Below the pieces are notes generated by a model, which made no database searches, had not been told where the DNA came from, and saw nothing but the letters and a program-made list of their open reading frames with translations. This document shows, piece by piece, positions 35,030 to 43,712 of a stretch of DNA of 64,000 nt. The translations under genes were made by a program, and so were the position numbers. The stretch is from NCBI GenBank assembly GCA_004295015.1, contig SHNE01000022.1, positions 62,001 to 126,000 on the forward strand. Direction: 5' to 3'. The stretch comes from Bacteroidota bacterium (lineage in GTDB: Bacteria; Bacteroidota; Bacteroidia; AKYH767-A; 2013-40CM-41-45). Each line of letters starts with the position of its first letter. Positions within the stretch are counted from its first letter, which is position 1.

Positions 35030-36331
35030 CTAAAATGCGAAGGAGCCTTGCATGCTTTCGGCTTTAAGCAGGCACTCGTGGTACTCTTTTTCCGGGTCTG
35101 CATTAATAGTAATAGCACTGCCTACCATAAACGATAAAACTGAATTGTTTTTATTGTAAAGAATGCTGCGGATTACCACATTGAAATCAAAATCTCCGGC
35201 AGGATCAAAATAACCGATAGATCCACTGTATAGTCCACGCTTGCTTTCTTCAAATTCTTCTATGAGTTCCATCGCACGGATCTTTGGTGCGCCTGTCATG
35301 GATCCCATCGGAAAGCTTGTCCTTATTGCATCCACCGGATGCAGTTCCGGTTTTAATTCTGAACTAACCGTTGAAATCATCTGATGCAGTCTTCGAAACG
35401 TTGAGATACCAAATAATTCTTCAACTTTCACAGTGCCTTTCATTGCCGTACGACTCAGGTCATTTCGAACCAGATCGACAATCATTACATTTTCTGCCTG
35501 CTCTTTCGGGTCATTGAACAATGCTTCCGCAATAATTTTATCTTCAGATTCGGTTTTGCCCCTTCGGGCTGTTCCTTTGATGGGCTGACTTATTATTTTT
35601 CTGTCACGCTTTGCCAGATACCTTTCCGGACTGGCACAGAGTGCATAGAATTCGTTGAGTCGATAAAATGCAGAAAAGGGCATTGGTGACAGAGCATTCA
35701 TCCTTTCATAGAGTTCCACAGGATTGATGTCTTTAGCAGTACCATAAAACTCCGTGCAATAGTTCATCTCATAAATATCGCCACGTTGAATATGTTCTTT
35801 AATCTTTTTGATATTATCAAGGTATTTATTTTCATCTACCACTGCTGAAATTGAAATGGCAGATTTATTTTCCATAGCAATTGGATGTTCCTGAAATAAT
35901 TTTTCTAAGAATGTTTGAGCTTCAGCCTTGCTATTATGTTCGGGTAAAAAATCAAGAGAGAGACGGTTTTCCGAAACTCTGAGGACATACCTGGGTCGGA
36001 AAAAATGTATGGGAGGGAAATGAATTCTGTCAGCGTTTTCCGAACGAAGCTTTTCAACTTCATCTTTGAGCTCATAGCTTAAATAGCCAAAGAGCCAATC
36101 TTTTTGTGCAGACTGAAAATTTTCTAAGGCATCAAAAGAGTTTCCCTCGACCTTTAAAGTGTCGATTACATCAATTCCTGCAAGTAAATCATACTTAGAA
36201 TAGACATCCTTCTTTCCTTGTTCCTGAGAATTGCTGTTCAGGAATGTATATACCGGATAGTCTTGAATGTTTTTATGTATAAGCTGAAGGTCTTTTTTTA
36301 AATCAACTACTCGTGTCAGTGTTTGACGCAT
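35030..36331 (-). CDS. pabB: Aminodeoxychorismate synthase component I
   Basis: A 433-residue chorismate-using enzyme that makes 4-amino-4-deoxychorismate for folate. The motif PIKGT (K252) is the PabB form; TrpE has PIAGT. Other catalytic regions are RGDIYEMNYCTEF, DLVRNDLSRTA and SFPMGSMTGAPKIRAME (GSMTGAPK). The N-terminal domain with GYLSYELKDEVEKL is present. No glutamine amidotransferase (PabA) or lyase (PabC) is adjacent, so they must lie elsewhere. Anthranilate synthase is the main alternative but the lysine argues against it. Confidence 0.92.
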   Translation of the reverse strand: MRQTLTRVVDLKKDLQLIHKNIQDYPVYTFLNSNSQEQGKKDVYSKYDLLAGIDVIDTLKVEGNSFDALENFQSAQKDWLFGYLSYELKDEVEKLRSENADRIHFPPIHFFRPRYVLRVSENRLSLDFLPEHNSKAEAQTFLEKLFQEHPIAMENKSAISISAVVDENKYLDNIKKIKEHIQRGDIYEMNYCTEFYGTAKDINPVELYERMNALSPMPFSAFYRLNEFYALCASPERYLAKRDRKIISQPIKGTARRGKTESEDKIIAEALFNDPKEQAENVMIVDLVRNDLSRTAMKGTVKVEELFGISTFRRLHQMISTVSSELKPELHPVDAIRTSFPMGSMTGAPKIRAMELIEEFEESKRGLYSGSIGYFDPAGDFDFNVVIRSILYNKNNSVLSFMVGSAITINADPEKEYHECLLKAESMQGSFAF

Positions 36332-36382
36332 AAATGCTTCCGTGAATTTCTGATAAATCTGAGGACAAAATTGCAGAAAAAT

Positions 36383-37123
36383 TCAATCGAATTTGGAGGC
36401 TTCTTCGGTTTTACTTGAATCTGATACGAGGGTGTTGATTGTTTGAAGTTCTTCCTGAGTCAATTCACGGTATTTGCCCGGTTCAAGATTTTCGAGGGTC
36501 ACATTCATTATCCTGGTACGGATCAGCCTTTCGACCCGATAATCGAGATAGTCGCACATTCTTCGTATCTGACGGTTGAGGCCTTGTGTCAGAATAATTC
36601 TGAATTCATGTTTAGTAGTTTTTTCCACAAAACAATTTCTCGTTACCGTATCAAGAATCGGAATTCCATTGCTCATCTCATTGATGAATTTTGCTGTGAT
36701 GGGCTTGTCGACCGTCACGATGTATTCCTTTTCATGGTTGTTGCCGGCACGTAAAATTTTATTCACGATGTCTCCGTCGCTCGTCATAAATATTAGTCCC
36801 TCAGATGCACGATCTAAACGACCGACAGGAAAAATGCGTTTAGGGTATTGAATATAGTCGATAATATTGTCCCGCACATTTGTCTCTGTTGTACAAATGA
36901 TGCCGGGCGGTTTATGAAAGGCGAGGTAAACAAAGTCATGTTGAACCTGTATCACTTTTCCATCAACTGTTACGACGTCAGTGTCAGTTACTTTCGTTCC
37001 TAACTCAGCAACAGAGCCGTTGACTAGAATTTTACCTTCCTGAATCAGTCTGTCTGCTTCCCTTCTTGAACAGTACCCGGTTTCAGAAACAAATTTATTC
37101 AGACGGGTGGAGATTTTTTCCAT
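36383..37123 (-). CDS. rluF: 23S rRNA pseudouridine synthase RluF
   Basis: A 246-residue RsuA-family enzyme. An S4 RNA-binding domain (1-60) has LNKFVSETGYCSRREADRLI (shortened: GYCSRREADRLI). The catalytic aspartate is in VGRLDRASEGLIF. The segment MTSDGDIVNKILRAGNNHEKEY is the RluF form of the family (KILRAGNNHEKEY), and NRQIRRMCDYL follows. It modifies a uridine near position 2604 of 23S rRNA; the same fold also modifies tRNA in some species. Length is slightly short of E. coli RluF. Confidence 0.9.
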   Translation of the reverse strand: MEKISTRLNKFVSETGYCSRREADRLIQEGKILVNGSVAELGTKVTDTDVVTVDGKVIQVQHDFVYLAFHKPPGIICTTETNVRDNIIDYIQYPKRIFPVGRLDRASEGLIFMTSDGDIVNKILRAGNNHEKEYIVTVDKPITAKFINEMSNGIPILDTVTRNCFVEKTTKHEFRIILTQGLNRQIRRMCDYLDYRVERLIRTRIMNVTLENLEPGKYRELTQEELQTINTLVSDSSKTEEASKFD

Positions 37124-37424
37124 GCTATGTTTAAATATTCATCAAAAAAATGCTTCTTATGAATAAACCGAACTAAAAAAATCAATGTGCCGGCTTCTGA
37201 AAAAATGCCCTTGATCGATTTAATTTATTGAATTCATGAAAATGCTAAATGACGTAATTGCTGTGTATCAAGATACATTTTTTATCAACCTGATTGCCAA
37301 TCCTGACCTATATTTTTCTTCATTGAAATGTTTTCTTCTTTAAATCCCTACTGTATTGAAAGTTAGCACGATTCATCCTCAACAATAAACTGTTCTCTCT
37401 TGAAAATTTACTAATATTGGGGAG
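37124..37424. other. Intergenic region ahead of the DarA/DarB locus
   Basis: This 301-base stretch between the divergent rluF and the resorcinol locus should hold the promoter of the ten-gene + strand run. I find no good TAnnTTTG box on the + strand; the nearest is a poor TAATATTGG just before the first gene. No gene or repeat is seen. Confidence 0.4.
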
Positions 37425-37937
37425 ATGAAATTATTTCGACGGCGATTCAAAGGTTTTTATGCCTTCATTTTATTTATTTGCTTCACAAGTATTGCTCCGG
37501 CACAGATCGGCCATGAGCGTAGTTATCATGCTCAACTCTATGAAATATTGAATCATGGTGATGCGATTCGGATTGAAAGCCGGATCAATGACATGAAAGA
37601 TATTCCGTCGAAAGATACCATGGCCTATATTGGGGCATTGAGAATGAAACTGGCGGGCATACTTGGCTCACCGCTTCAAAAACTCAGCACTTTTAAAGAA
37701 GGGAAGAAATCACTGGAGAAGGCAATAAGCATGGATTCAATCAATGCGGAGTATCGCTTTCTTCGCCTGATCATTCAGGAAAATGCTCCCGGAATTTTAG
37801 CCTATAATCATAATTTGGAAGAGGATAAAATGTATATAATCCAAAAGTTTCCAAAGCTGAATGAATTCTTGAAAAGTGAAATAAGAAAATATGCGAGTAC
37901 TTCTAAAGTGTTGACACTTGCTAATCTGAATGAATAA
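37425..37937 (+). CDS. Small secreted protein of unknown function at the head of the Dar locus
   Basis: A 170-residue protein with a signal peptide (MKLFRRRFKGFYAFILFICF, cleaved after APAQ). The rest is alpha-helical, with IESRINDMKDIPSKDTMAYIGAL (shortened: RINDMKDIPSKDTMAY) and GKKSLEKAISMDSINAEYRF, similar to a TPR-like pair of helices. No enzymatic motif is seen. It overlaps the DarA gene by up to eight bases and is probably part of the same transcript. A periplasmic helper role is only a guess. Confidence 0.75.
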   Translation: MKLFRRRFKGFYAFILFICFTSIAPAQIGHERSYHAQLYEILNHGDAIRIESRINDMKDIPSKDTMAYIGALRMKLAGILGSPLQKLSTFKEGKKSLEKAISMDSINAEYRFLRLIIQENAPGILAYNHNLEEDKMYIIQKFPKLNEFLKSEIRKYASTSKVLTLANLNE

Positions 37938-38838
37938 TTTTATGCCTGATAAAAAAGTTCTGATTGTACATTATTCTCAGTCTGGTCAACTTACTGAGAT
38001 TGTAGATAATTTCGCTGCAGGATTTAGTGCTGCTGCTGTGGAGAAAATCAAGGTGCGCATGCAAAAAGAATTTGATTTTCCATGGACGAACGAGCGATTT
38101 TTTGATGCCATGCCGGAGAGTGTTTTAGGAATTCCTTCCGCATTAGATTCATTTCAACCGAAAGAGGAGTCGTACGACTTGATAATATTCGCTTATCAAC
38201 CTTGGTTTTTATCACCCAGCATTCCTGCCACTTCCATTTTAGCGAATGAAGAATTCAGAAAGAGATTGAAGGATACTCCAATTGTCACCATCATTGGTGC
38301 ACGTAATATGTGGTTGAACTCCCAGGAAAAGGTAAAGAAGATTTTGACGGACTGTGGCGCCCATTTGGTTGGCAATATTGCTTTGACCGACAAGAACAAT
38401 AACCTCGTAAGTGCGGTGACCATTTTGCATTGGATGTTGAGCGGTAGAAAAGATTCTTACCTTGGAATATTTCCTAAACCCGGCATTGATGATGATTTGA
38501 TAAGTGGAATGGATAAATTTGGCAAAATGGTTAATGAGTCACTTCATAATAATACATGGGAGTCACTTCAGAAGAATCTTGTGAAGGAAGGTGCAGTAGA
38601 AGTAAAGTCTAATTTGATGTTTATCGAAGCCCGTGCAGGAAAGCTGTTTTCTATATGGGCAAACCTCATCATCAAAAAGAAAAATCGTCGTCTTTGGCTC
38701 ATATTCTACAAGTACTATCTGTTCATTGCTCTTTTTGTGATTGCACCAATTGTTTTGACGGTTTATATGCTTATTTTTAAGCCCTTTCTTGTAGCATCCA
38801 TCCGGAAGAGAAAAAACTACTACCTGGGCTTACAATAA
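37930..38838 (+). CDS. darA: DarA-like dialkylresorcinol-condensing enzyme
   Basis: A 302-residue protein of the DarA type, which joins two beta-keto acyl chains in dialkylresorcinol and flexirubin pathways with DarB. It has a flavodoxin-like start (VLIVHYSQSGQLTEIVDNF) and YDLIIFAYQPWFLSPS, IVTIIGARNMW in the middle. The end has one or two membrane helices (about 255-290, with FIALFVIAPIVLTVYMLIF), so it is probably membrane-bound. The ATG at 37930 overlaps the upstream gene; the ATG at 37942 (MPDKKV) would avoid that and is about as likely. DarB follows 11 bases later. Confidence 0.85.
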   Translation: MNNFMPDKKVLIVHYSQSGQLTEIVDNFAAGFSAAAVEKIKVRMQKEFDFPWTNERFFDAMPESVLGIPSALDSFQPKEESYDLIIFAYQPWFLSPSIPATSILANEEFRKRLKDTPIVTIIGARNMWLNSQEKVKKILTDCGAHLVGNIALTDKNNNLVSAVTILHWMLSGRKDSYLGIFPKPGIDDDLISGMDKFGKMVNESLHNNTWESLQKNLVKEGAVEVKSNLMFIEARAGKLFSIWANLIIKKKNRRLWLIFYKYYLFIALFVIAPIVLTVYMLIFKPFLVASIRKRKNYYLGLQ

Positions 38839-38849
38839 TAATTAGTTAA

Positions 38850-39998
38850 ATGTCTTTAAATCAAGTTTATATAGTTCGAACTTCGCATTTTCTGCCGAAC
38901 GAACCTATCTCTAATGATGAGATGGAAGATTATTTGGGCCTCATTCATGGGAAGCCAAGCAAATCGAGGCGAATTGTGTTGAGAAACAACGGAATAAAGC
39001 GCAGGTTTTATGCTCTTAACCGTAAAGGTCAGGGAACGCACACCAATTCTCAAATGGCTGCGCTTGCTGTGCAGGGTCTTTTTAGCGATCGGCCTTCAGA
39101 AATGAAGGATCTTCAGTTAATCACCTGTGGTACTTCTACACCCGATCAGTTTTTGCCTTCACATGCTTCAATGGTTCATGGCTGGTTGCCTCAATCCGGA
39201 AATGCGGAAGTGGTTTCTCCATCGGGTGCTTGTTGCGCAGGTATGCATGCCTTGAAGTATGCCTATATGGCCATTAAATCCGGTGATGTAAGTTCTGCTG
39301 TATCCACAGGTTCAGAAAGGGCATCAAGAATTTTAAGGTCGGATGTTTTTGCGATTGAAGAACAAAATTCTGAATTGCTCGAAGCCAATCCGATAACAAG
39401 TTTTGAAAAAGATTTTTTACGTTGGATGTTGTCCGACGGAGCAGGTGCTTTTTTATTGTCTGACAAAAAGAACGACGACGGAATCAGCCTGAAAATAGAA
39501 TGGCTTGAAGGTGTTTCATTTGCCAATGATGTTGAAACCTGCATGTACATGGCCGGTGATAAATTGGATAATGGTAGCTTGAAAAGTTATATGGATTATT
39601 CTCCTGCCGAGATCATGACCAATGCGATTCTCAGCATGAAGCAGGATGTAAAATTACTCAGTCAGCATATCGTTTCCCTTGGCTTTGATAAGATGAAAGT
39701 GATTCTGGACAAGCACGGAATTACGGCCGATGACATTAATTATTTTTTACCTCATATGTCCAGTGAGTTTTTTAGAACCAAAATTCTGGATAACATGCTA
39801 AAGAATGGTTTTAATATCCCTGAGGAAAGATGGTTCAGCAACCTTAGCCAGGTTGGAAACGTGGGTGCAGGATCGATTTATCTGATGATCGATGAACTCT
39901 TCAAAAGCAAGCGCCTGAAAAGGGGCGATCGCATTTTAATGGCCGTGCCTGAAAGCGCGCGTTTCTCCTATATGTTTGGGCTTTTAACTGTCTGTTAA
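38850..39998 (+). CDS. darB: DarB-like ketosynthase III
   Basis: A 382-residue FabH-type condensing enzyme. The active-site cysteine is most likely C129 in SPSGACCAGMHAL; C128 is adjacent. H302 (FLPHMSSEFF) and N337 (VGNVGAGS) complete the triad. The start has YIVRTSHFLPNEPISNDEMEDYLG, split here, with FLPNEPISNDEM typical of DarB. With DarA it should condense an acyl-ACP and a beta-ketoacyl chain to a cyclohexanedione precursor of a resorcinol. The next gene begins one base after its stop. Confidence 0.9.
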   Translation: MSLNQVYIVRTSHFLPNEPISNDEMEDYLGLIHGKPSKSRRIVLRNNGIKRRFYALNRKGQGTHTNSQMAALAVQGLFSDRPSEMKDLQLITCGTSTPDQFLPSHASMVHGWLPQSGNAEVVSPSGACCAGMHALKYAYMAIKSGDVSSAVSTGSERASRILRSDVFAIEEQNSELLEANPITSFEKDFLRWMLSDGAGAFLLSDKKNDDGISLKIEWLEGVSFANDVETCMYMAGDKLDNGSLKSYMDYSPAEIMTNAILSMKQDVKLLSQHIVSLGFDKMKVILDKHGITADDINYFLPHMSSEFFRTKILDNMLKNGFNIPEERWFSNLSQVGNVGAGSIYLMIDELFKSKRLKRGDRILMAVPESARFSYMFGLLTVC

Positions 39999-39999
39999 G

Positions 40000-40407
40000 A
40001 TGGAAAAGAAAAACGTACCTCAGGATTTTAGCAAACTCGAGAATTTTACAAGAGAGGTATGTTACGCCGTCGATGAAAACGGAAATTATGTTACAGAACT
40101 CAGCACAGGATGGGATGTTAAAACAACGGCCTTAGACGTGGCATGGTCTGATATCGAGGCAAGAGTTAATGAGGCACGAAAGCAGGTTCTGGAAGGGAAA
40201 GCCAGTCCGGTTCTATTCTTTATGGAATTAAGATTGATGGATATCGGCATCGTAGCTGCCTATACAGGTTTTTGGAAATGGAGCATCAAACGCCACATGA
40301 CAGCGACCGGATTTAAAAAGCTATCCGAAAAGAAATTAAAGAAATACGCAGAAGCATTTAATGTAACTGTTGACGAGTTAAAAACAATGCAGGTTCATGA
40401 AAATTGA
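40000..40407 (+). CDS. Conserved-looking small protein in the Dar locus, function unknown
   Basis: A 135-residue cytoplasmic-looking protein. It has a beta-rich part (EVCYAVDENGNYVTELSTGW, shortened) and a helical end (KLSEKKLKKYAEAFNVTVDEL) that resembles the tail of an Xre-type helix-turn-helix, though no full helix-turn-helix is present. It lies one base after darB and overlaps the BtrH-like gene by 11 bases, so it is translated together with both. No activity can be inferred. Confidence 0.72.
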   Translation: MEKKNVPQDFSKLENFTREVCYAVDENGNYVTELSTGWDVKTTALDVAWSDIEARVNEARKQVLEGKASPVLFFMELRLMDIGIVAAYTGFWKWSIKRHMTATGFKKLSEKKLKKYAEAFNVTVDELKTMQVHEN

Positions 40408-41410
40408 TTTTGAACACGTACAAGCCGCGCATTGTGAAAATGGCGTAACGAAAAACCTGTTGCGATTTAATGGCGTCGATCAAATCACAGAGCCACTGGC
40501 CTTTGGTATTGGCTCAGGATTGTTTTTCATATACATTCCTCTTCTGAAAATAAATAACGGTCCTGCATTTGCTTTTCGTACCATGCCGGGAAATATTTTT
40601 AAAAGGACCTGTAAGTCCCTTGGAATTCCTGTCGTCAGGAAAAAATTCAGCTCCAGAGAGAAAGCAGAGAAATTTCTTGAAGAAAGACTCGCTGAAGGAA
40701 AACCGGTTGGTTGTCAGGTTGGGGTATACTATTTGAGTTATTTCCCCAAAGAATACCGCTTTCATTTTAACGCACACAATCTTGTTGTCTTTGGCAGGGA
40801 AGATGATAATTACCTGATCAGTGATCCGGTGATGGAAACAACGACATCCTTGAGCAAGTATGAACTTGAACGTGTTCGTTTTGCTAAAGGGGCTCTTGCG
40901 CCTCGCGGACAATTATACTATCCAAAATCAAATGTGTCTGTTAGTCGGGAACAGATTCAGTCGGGAATTAAAACAGGTATTCGCAGAAACATTCGCGATA
41001 TGTTATATATCCCCGGAAATTTTGCCGGCGTGAATGGCATTAAATTCACCGGAAAGAAAATTACTAAATGGAGAGATAAGCTCGGTGAACAAAAAGCCGG
41101 AATGTATCTGGCACAGCTTGTTCGTATGCAGGAAGAAATAGGTACCGGCGGAGGGGGATTCCGTTTTATTTATGGCGCCTTTCTTCAAGAGGCTCATGCT
41201 TTTATTCCAAATGATAAGTTACTGGAAATCTCAACACAGTTTACAAAGGCGGGTGACTTATGGCGTTCTGCTGCCGTGCAAGCTGCCGGAATTTATAAAG
41301 GCCGTTTGCAAACACAGGAAGATTTCAATGACATGGGTGAATTTCTTTTTCAAATAGCAGATCTGGAGAAACAAGCCTTCACTGCTTTGTCGAAAATAAA
41401 ATGGCAGTAG
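40397..41410 (+). CDS. BtrH N-terminal domain protein, putative acyltransferase
   Basis: A 337-residue protein whose N-terminal half resembles BtrH, the enzyme that moves an acyl group from an acyl carrier protein to an aminoglycoside in butirosin synthesis. The papain-like fold of that family needs a cysteine and a histidine: here C13 (AAHCENG) and H127 (FNAHNLVVFG), with D143 (LISDPV) as a possible third residue. The C-terminal half (about 180-337) is helical. In this locus it could transfer an ACP-bound acyl or aryl chain to an alcohol, for example the resorcinol. It overlaps both neighbours (11 and 10 bases). Confidence 0.8.
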   Translation: MKIDFEHVQAAHCENGVTKNLLRFNGVDQITEPLAFGIGSGLFFIYIPLLKINNGPAFAFRTMPGNIFKRTCKSLGIPVVRKKFSSREKAEKFLEERLAEGKPVGCQVGVYYLSYFPKEYRFHFNAHNLVVFGREDDNYLISDPVMETTTSLSKYELERVRFAKGALAPRGQLYYPKSNVSVSREQIQSGIKTGIRRNIRDMLYIPGNFAGVNGIKFTGKKITKWRDKLGEQKAGMYLAQLVRMQEEIGTGGGGFRFIYGAFLQEAHAFIPNDKLLEISTQFTKAGDLWRSAAVQAAGIYKGRLQTQEDFNDMGEFLFQIADLEKQAFTALSKIKWQ

Positions 41411-42156
41411 AGGCAGAGTCTGCATTAAAGCTTGATAAACTTAGCTTTCAGTATAAAGGAAGTCCGGCTCCCTCTATAAAGGACTTACACCTGGAAGTAA
41501 GAAAAGGCGAACGTTTTGGTTTACTTGGACCCAACGGAGCAGGGAAAACTACTTTGATGCACTTGCTTTGTGGTTTACTATTGCCCGGGTCAGGTTCCAT
41601 TAAGCTTTTCGACACTGATTTATCCGAAAGTAAAATTTCACACAGAAAACGATTTGGTTTTGTGCCGCAGGATTTTTCTTTTTATCCTGAACTCAGCCCG
41701 GTAGAAAATTTGAATTTTTTCGGTGCTTGGTACGGTTTAAAACAGGATAGGATAATGAAACGTTCCAAGGAATTGCTTCATATTTTGGGATTGACAGAAG
41801 TAAAAGACAAAGCAGTAAAGACTTTTTCCGGTGGGATGAAACGCAGAGTAAACCTCGCCATCGGTGTAATACACAAGCCGCAAATACTTTTTTTGGATGA
41901 ACCCACGGTTGGAGTGGACGTCCAGACTCGCAATGCCATCATTGCCTATCTAAAGCAATTGAATCGCGATGGCATTACTTTATTTTATACCTCTCATCAA
42001 ATGAAGGAAGCCGAAGAGCTTTGTGAGAGAATTGCATTGATAGATGAAGGGAAGATTGTTGTTTCAGGTTCTATTTTTCAATTGTTGAACGATAATAAAG
42101 AACAGGATCTTGAAAAATTGTTTTTAAAATTGACAGGTAAAGATTTCCGGGACTGA
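41401..42156 (+). CDS. ABC transporter ATPase of the Dar locus
   Basis: A 251-residue ATP-binding subunit. Walker A is GPNGAGKT (43-50), signature FSGGMKRRV, Walker B ILFLDEPTVGVD and switch histidine in YTSHQMKEAE. It overlaps the BtrH-like gene by 10 bases and the permease by one (TGATG), so all three are coupled. The family (ABC-2) exports lipids, polysaccharides or drugs. Export of the pathway product, or its insertion in the outer membrane, is the natural inference. Confidence 0.92.
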   Translation: MAVEAESALKLDKLSFQYKGSPAPSIKDLHLEVRKGERFGLLGPNGAGKTTLMHLLCGLLLPGSGSIKLFDTDLSESKISHRKRFGFVPQDFSFYPELSPVENLNFFGAWYGLKQDRIMKRSKELLHILGLTEVKDKAVKTFSGGMKRRVNLAIGVIHKPQILFLDEPTVGVDVQTRNAIIAYLKQLNRDGITLFYTSHQMKEAEELCERIALIDEGKIVVSGSIFQLLNDNKEQDLEKLFLKLTGKDFRD

Positions 42157-43433
42157 TGTACAAGTTATATGCCACTTTACGTAAAGATTTGTTATTGCTC
42201 CTTAGAGATAAGGTAGGGATTACCTTTATTTTTATCATGCCTGTTATTCTTGTACTGATAATTACAAGTATACAGAACAGTGCTTTCGATATTGTAAACA
42301 ATAATAAAGTTCCGGTACTCATTTCGAACCAGGATAATGGGGAAGCAGCTGTACAGTTTTTAGATGCACTGGATAAAATTGGTTTGTTTGAACTTCACTT
42401 GCTTCGGGATTCAGTTAATCCTGTTGATCTCGCAGCTCGAATGCATCAGGAGGATGCATTGCTTGCCATTACTATTCCCATTGGTTTCAGCGAAAGAGTT
42501 TCTAAAAGAGCGGTGATTACTGCAAATAAAGCATTTCAGATTCTTGAAACACCGGAAAGTAAGTCAACTCAGCCTTTAGTTTCCGACACTGTTATTCTTT
42601 ATTATCATCCCGTACTCCAGGACAATTACCGATTGAATATTCAAAATGGCTTGCATAGTGCACTGAAGATGGTGGAAACTAAGCAGATTTTGAAAGTCGT
42701 TTATCAGAGTCTGAATGAAGATGCAAATGTTCAGCAGGTTGATGAGGATATCTTCAAAAGCGGAATTGATGTATTGGAAGTTCCTGTATCCAGAGGAGGA
42801 ATTAAAACTATTCCAAATGCCACCCAGCATAACATACCTGCATGGACAATCTTTGCCATGTTTTTCATTGTGATTTCCCTTGGCAGCAGTCTTGTTAAGG
42901 AAAAACTGAGCGGCAGTCACCTTCGCTTAAAAACACTGCCGACAAATTATCTGATTTCTCTTGTCTCAAAACTCATTTTGTATACAGGCGTATGTCTCGG
43001 ACAGGTATTAGTAATCTTCTCACTCGGAGTTTGGCTTTTTCCGCATATAGGACTGCCGGCTCTCAATCTACCTCAGGATCTCTTTGGTTTATTTCTTGTT
43101 TCCCTGATTAGTGCCTTATGTGCCGTGAGCTATGCCATCTGTATTGGTGTATATGCAAGAACGCAGGAGCAGGCCAATGGATTCGGTGCTGTTTCCATTG
43201 TAATTCTTGCCGCCATTGGTGGCATTTTGGTTCCCGCTTTCGCTATGCCGGAGGCTTTTCGTTCATTCATGGCGATTTCTCCGCTGCATTGGAGTCTCGA
43301 ATCCTACTATGGTTTGTTTCTTGAAGGCGGAAAACTATCCGATGTTTGGGGAAACCTCTTACCTTTGCTGGCAATCACCTTTATATTGCAAATTCTCGCT
43401 TTCGCGGGATTAAAAAAGAATAATTTAATTTGA
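42156..43433 (+). CDS. ABC-2-type transporter permease of the Dar locus
   Basis: A 425-residue membrane subunit with one N-terminal helix (about 20-42), a large extracytoplasmic domain (about 45-225) and five further helices (about 232-250, 275-300, 310-335, 345-370, 400-420). This is the ABC2_membrane_3 layout of exporters such as YhhJ. Partner of the preceding ATPase. Its length and the big external domain are typical. Confidence 0.9.
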   Translation: MYKLYATLRKDLLLLLRDKVGITFIFIMPVILVLIITSIQNSAFDIVNNNKVPVLISNQDNGEAAVQFLDALDKIGLFELHLLRDSVNPVDLAARMHQEDALLAITIPIGFSERVSKRAVITANKAFQILETPESKSTQPLVSDTVILYYHPVLQDNYRLNIQNGLHSALKMVETKQILKVVYQSLNEDANVQQVDEDIFKSGIDVLEVPVSRGGIKTIPNATQHNIPAWTIFAMFFIVISLGSSLVKEKLSGSHLRLKTLPTNYLISLVSKLILYTGVCLGQVLVIFSLGVWLFPHIGLPALNLPQDLFGLFLVSLISALCAVSYAICIGVYARTQEQANGFGAVSIVILAAIGGILVPAFAMPEAFRSFMAISPLHWSLESYYGLFLEGGKLSDVWGNLLPLLAITFILQILAFAGLKKNNLI

Positions 43434-43443
43434 TTAGCATTTT

Positions 43444-43707
43444 ATGGAAAACACAGTATTAAAAGAAGAGTTGAAGGCGAATATCGTGAAGTTCTTAAAT
43501 CTTATTTCTGTAAATCCTTCTGATATAAAAGATGATGAACCTTTATTTGGCGAAGGCCTCGGTCTTGATTCCATTGATGCAATCGAGCTCATCGTTTTGT
43601 TGGATCGTGTGTATGGAATAAAAATTACTGATCCCAAAGAAGGTCGTAAAATATTTATTGATATAAATACGATGGTAGATTATATCGAAAAAAATCGCAC
43701 CAAGTAA
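43444..43707 (+). CDS. Acyl carrier protein of the Dar locus
   Basis: An 87-residue acyl carrier protein. The phosphopantetheine attachment serine is S43 in GLGLDSIDAIEL. The flanking acidic helix is as in type II polyketide and aryl-polyene carriers. It is the only carrier in the window and sits between the exporter and two ketosynthase genes (gap of five bases), so it is dedicated to this pathway rather than the housekeeping AcpP. Confidence 0.93.
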   Translation: MENTVLKEELKANIVKFLNLISVNPSDIKDDEPLFGEGLGLDSIDAIELIVLLDRVYGIKITDPKEGRKIFIDINTMVDYIEKNRTK

Positions 43708-43712
43708 TTTTC

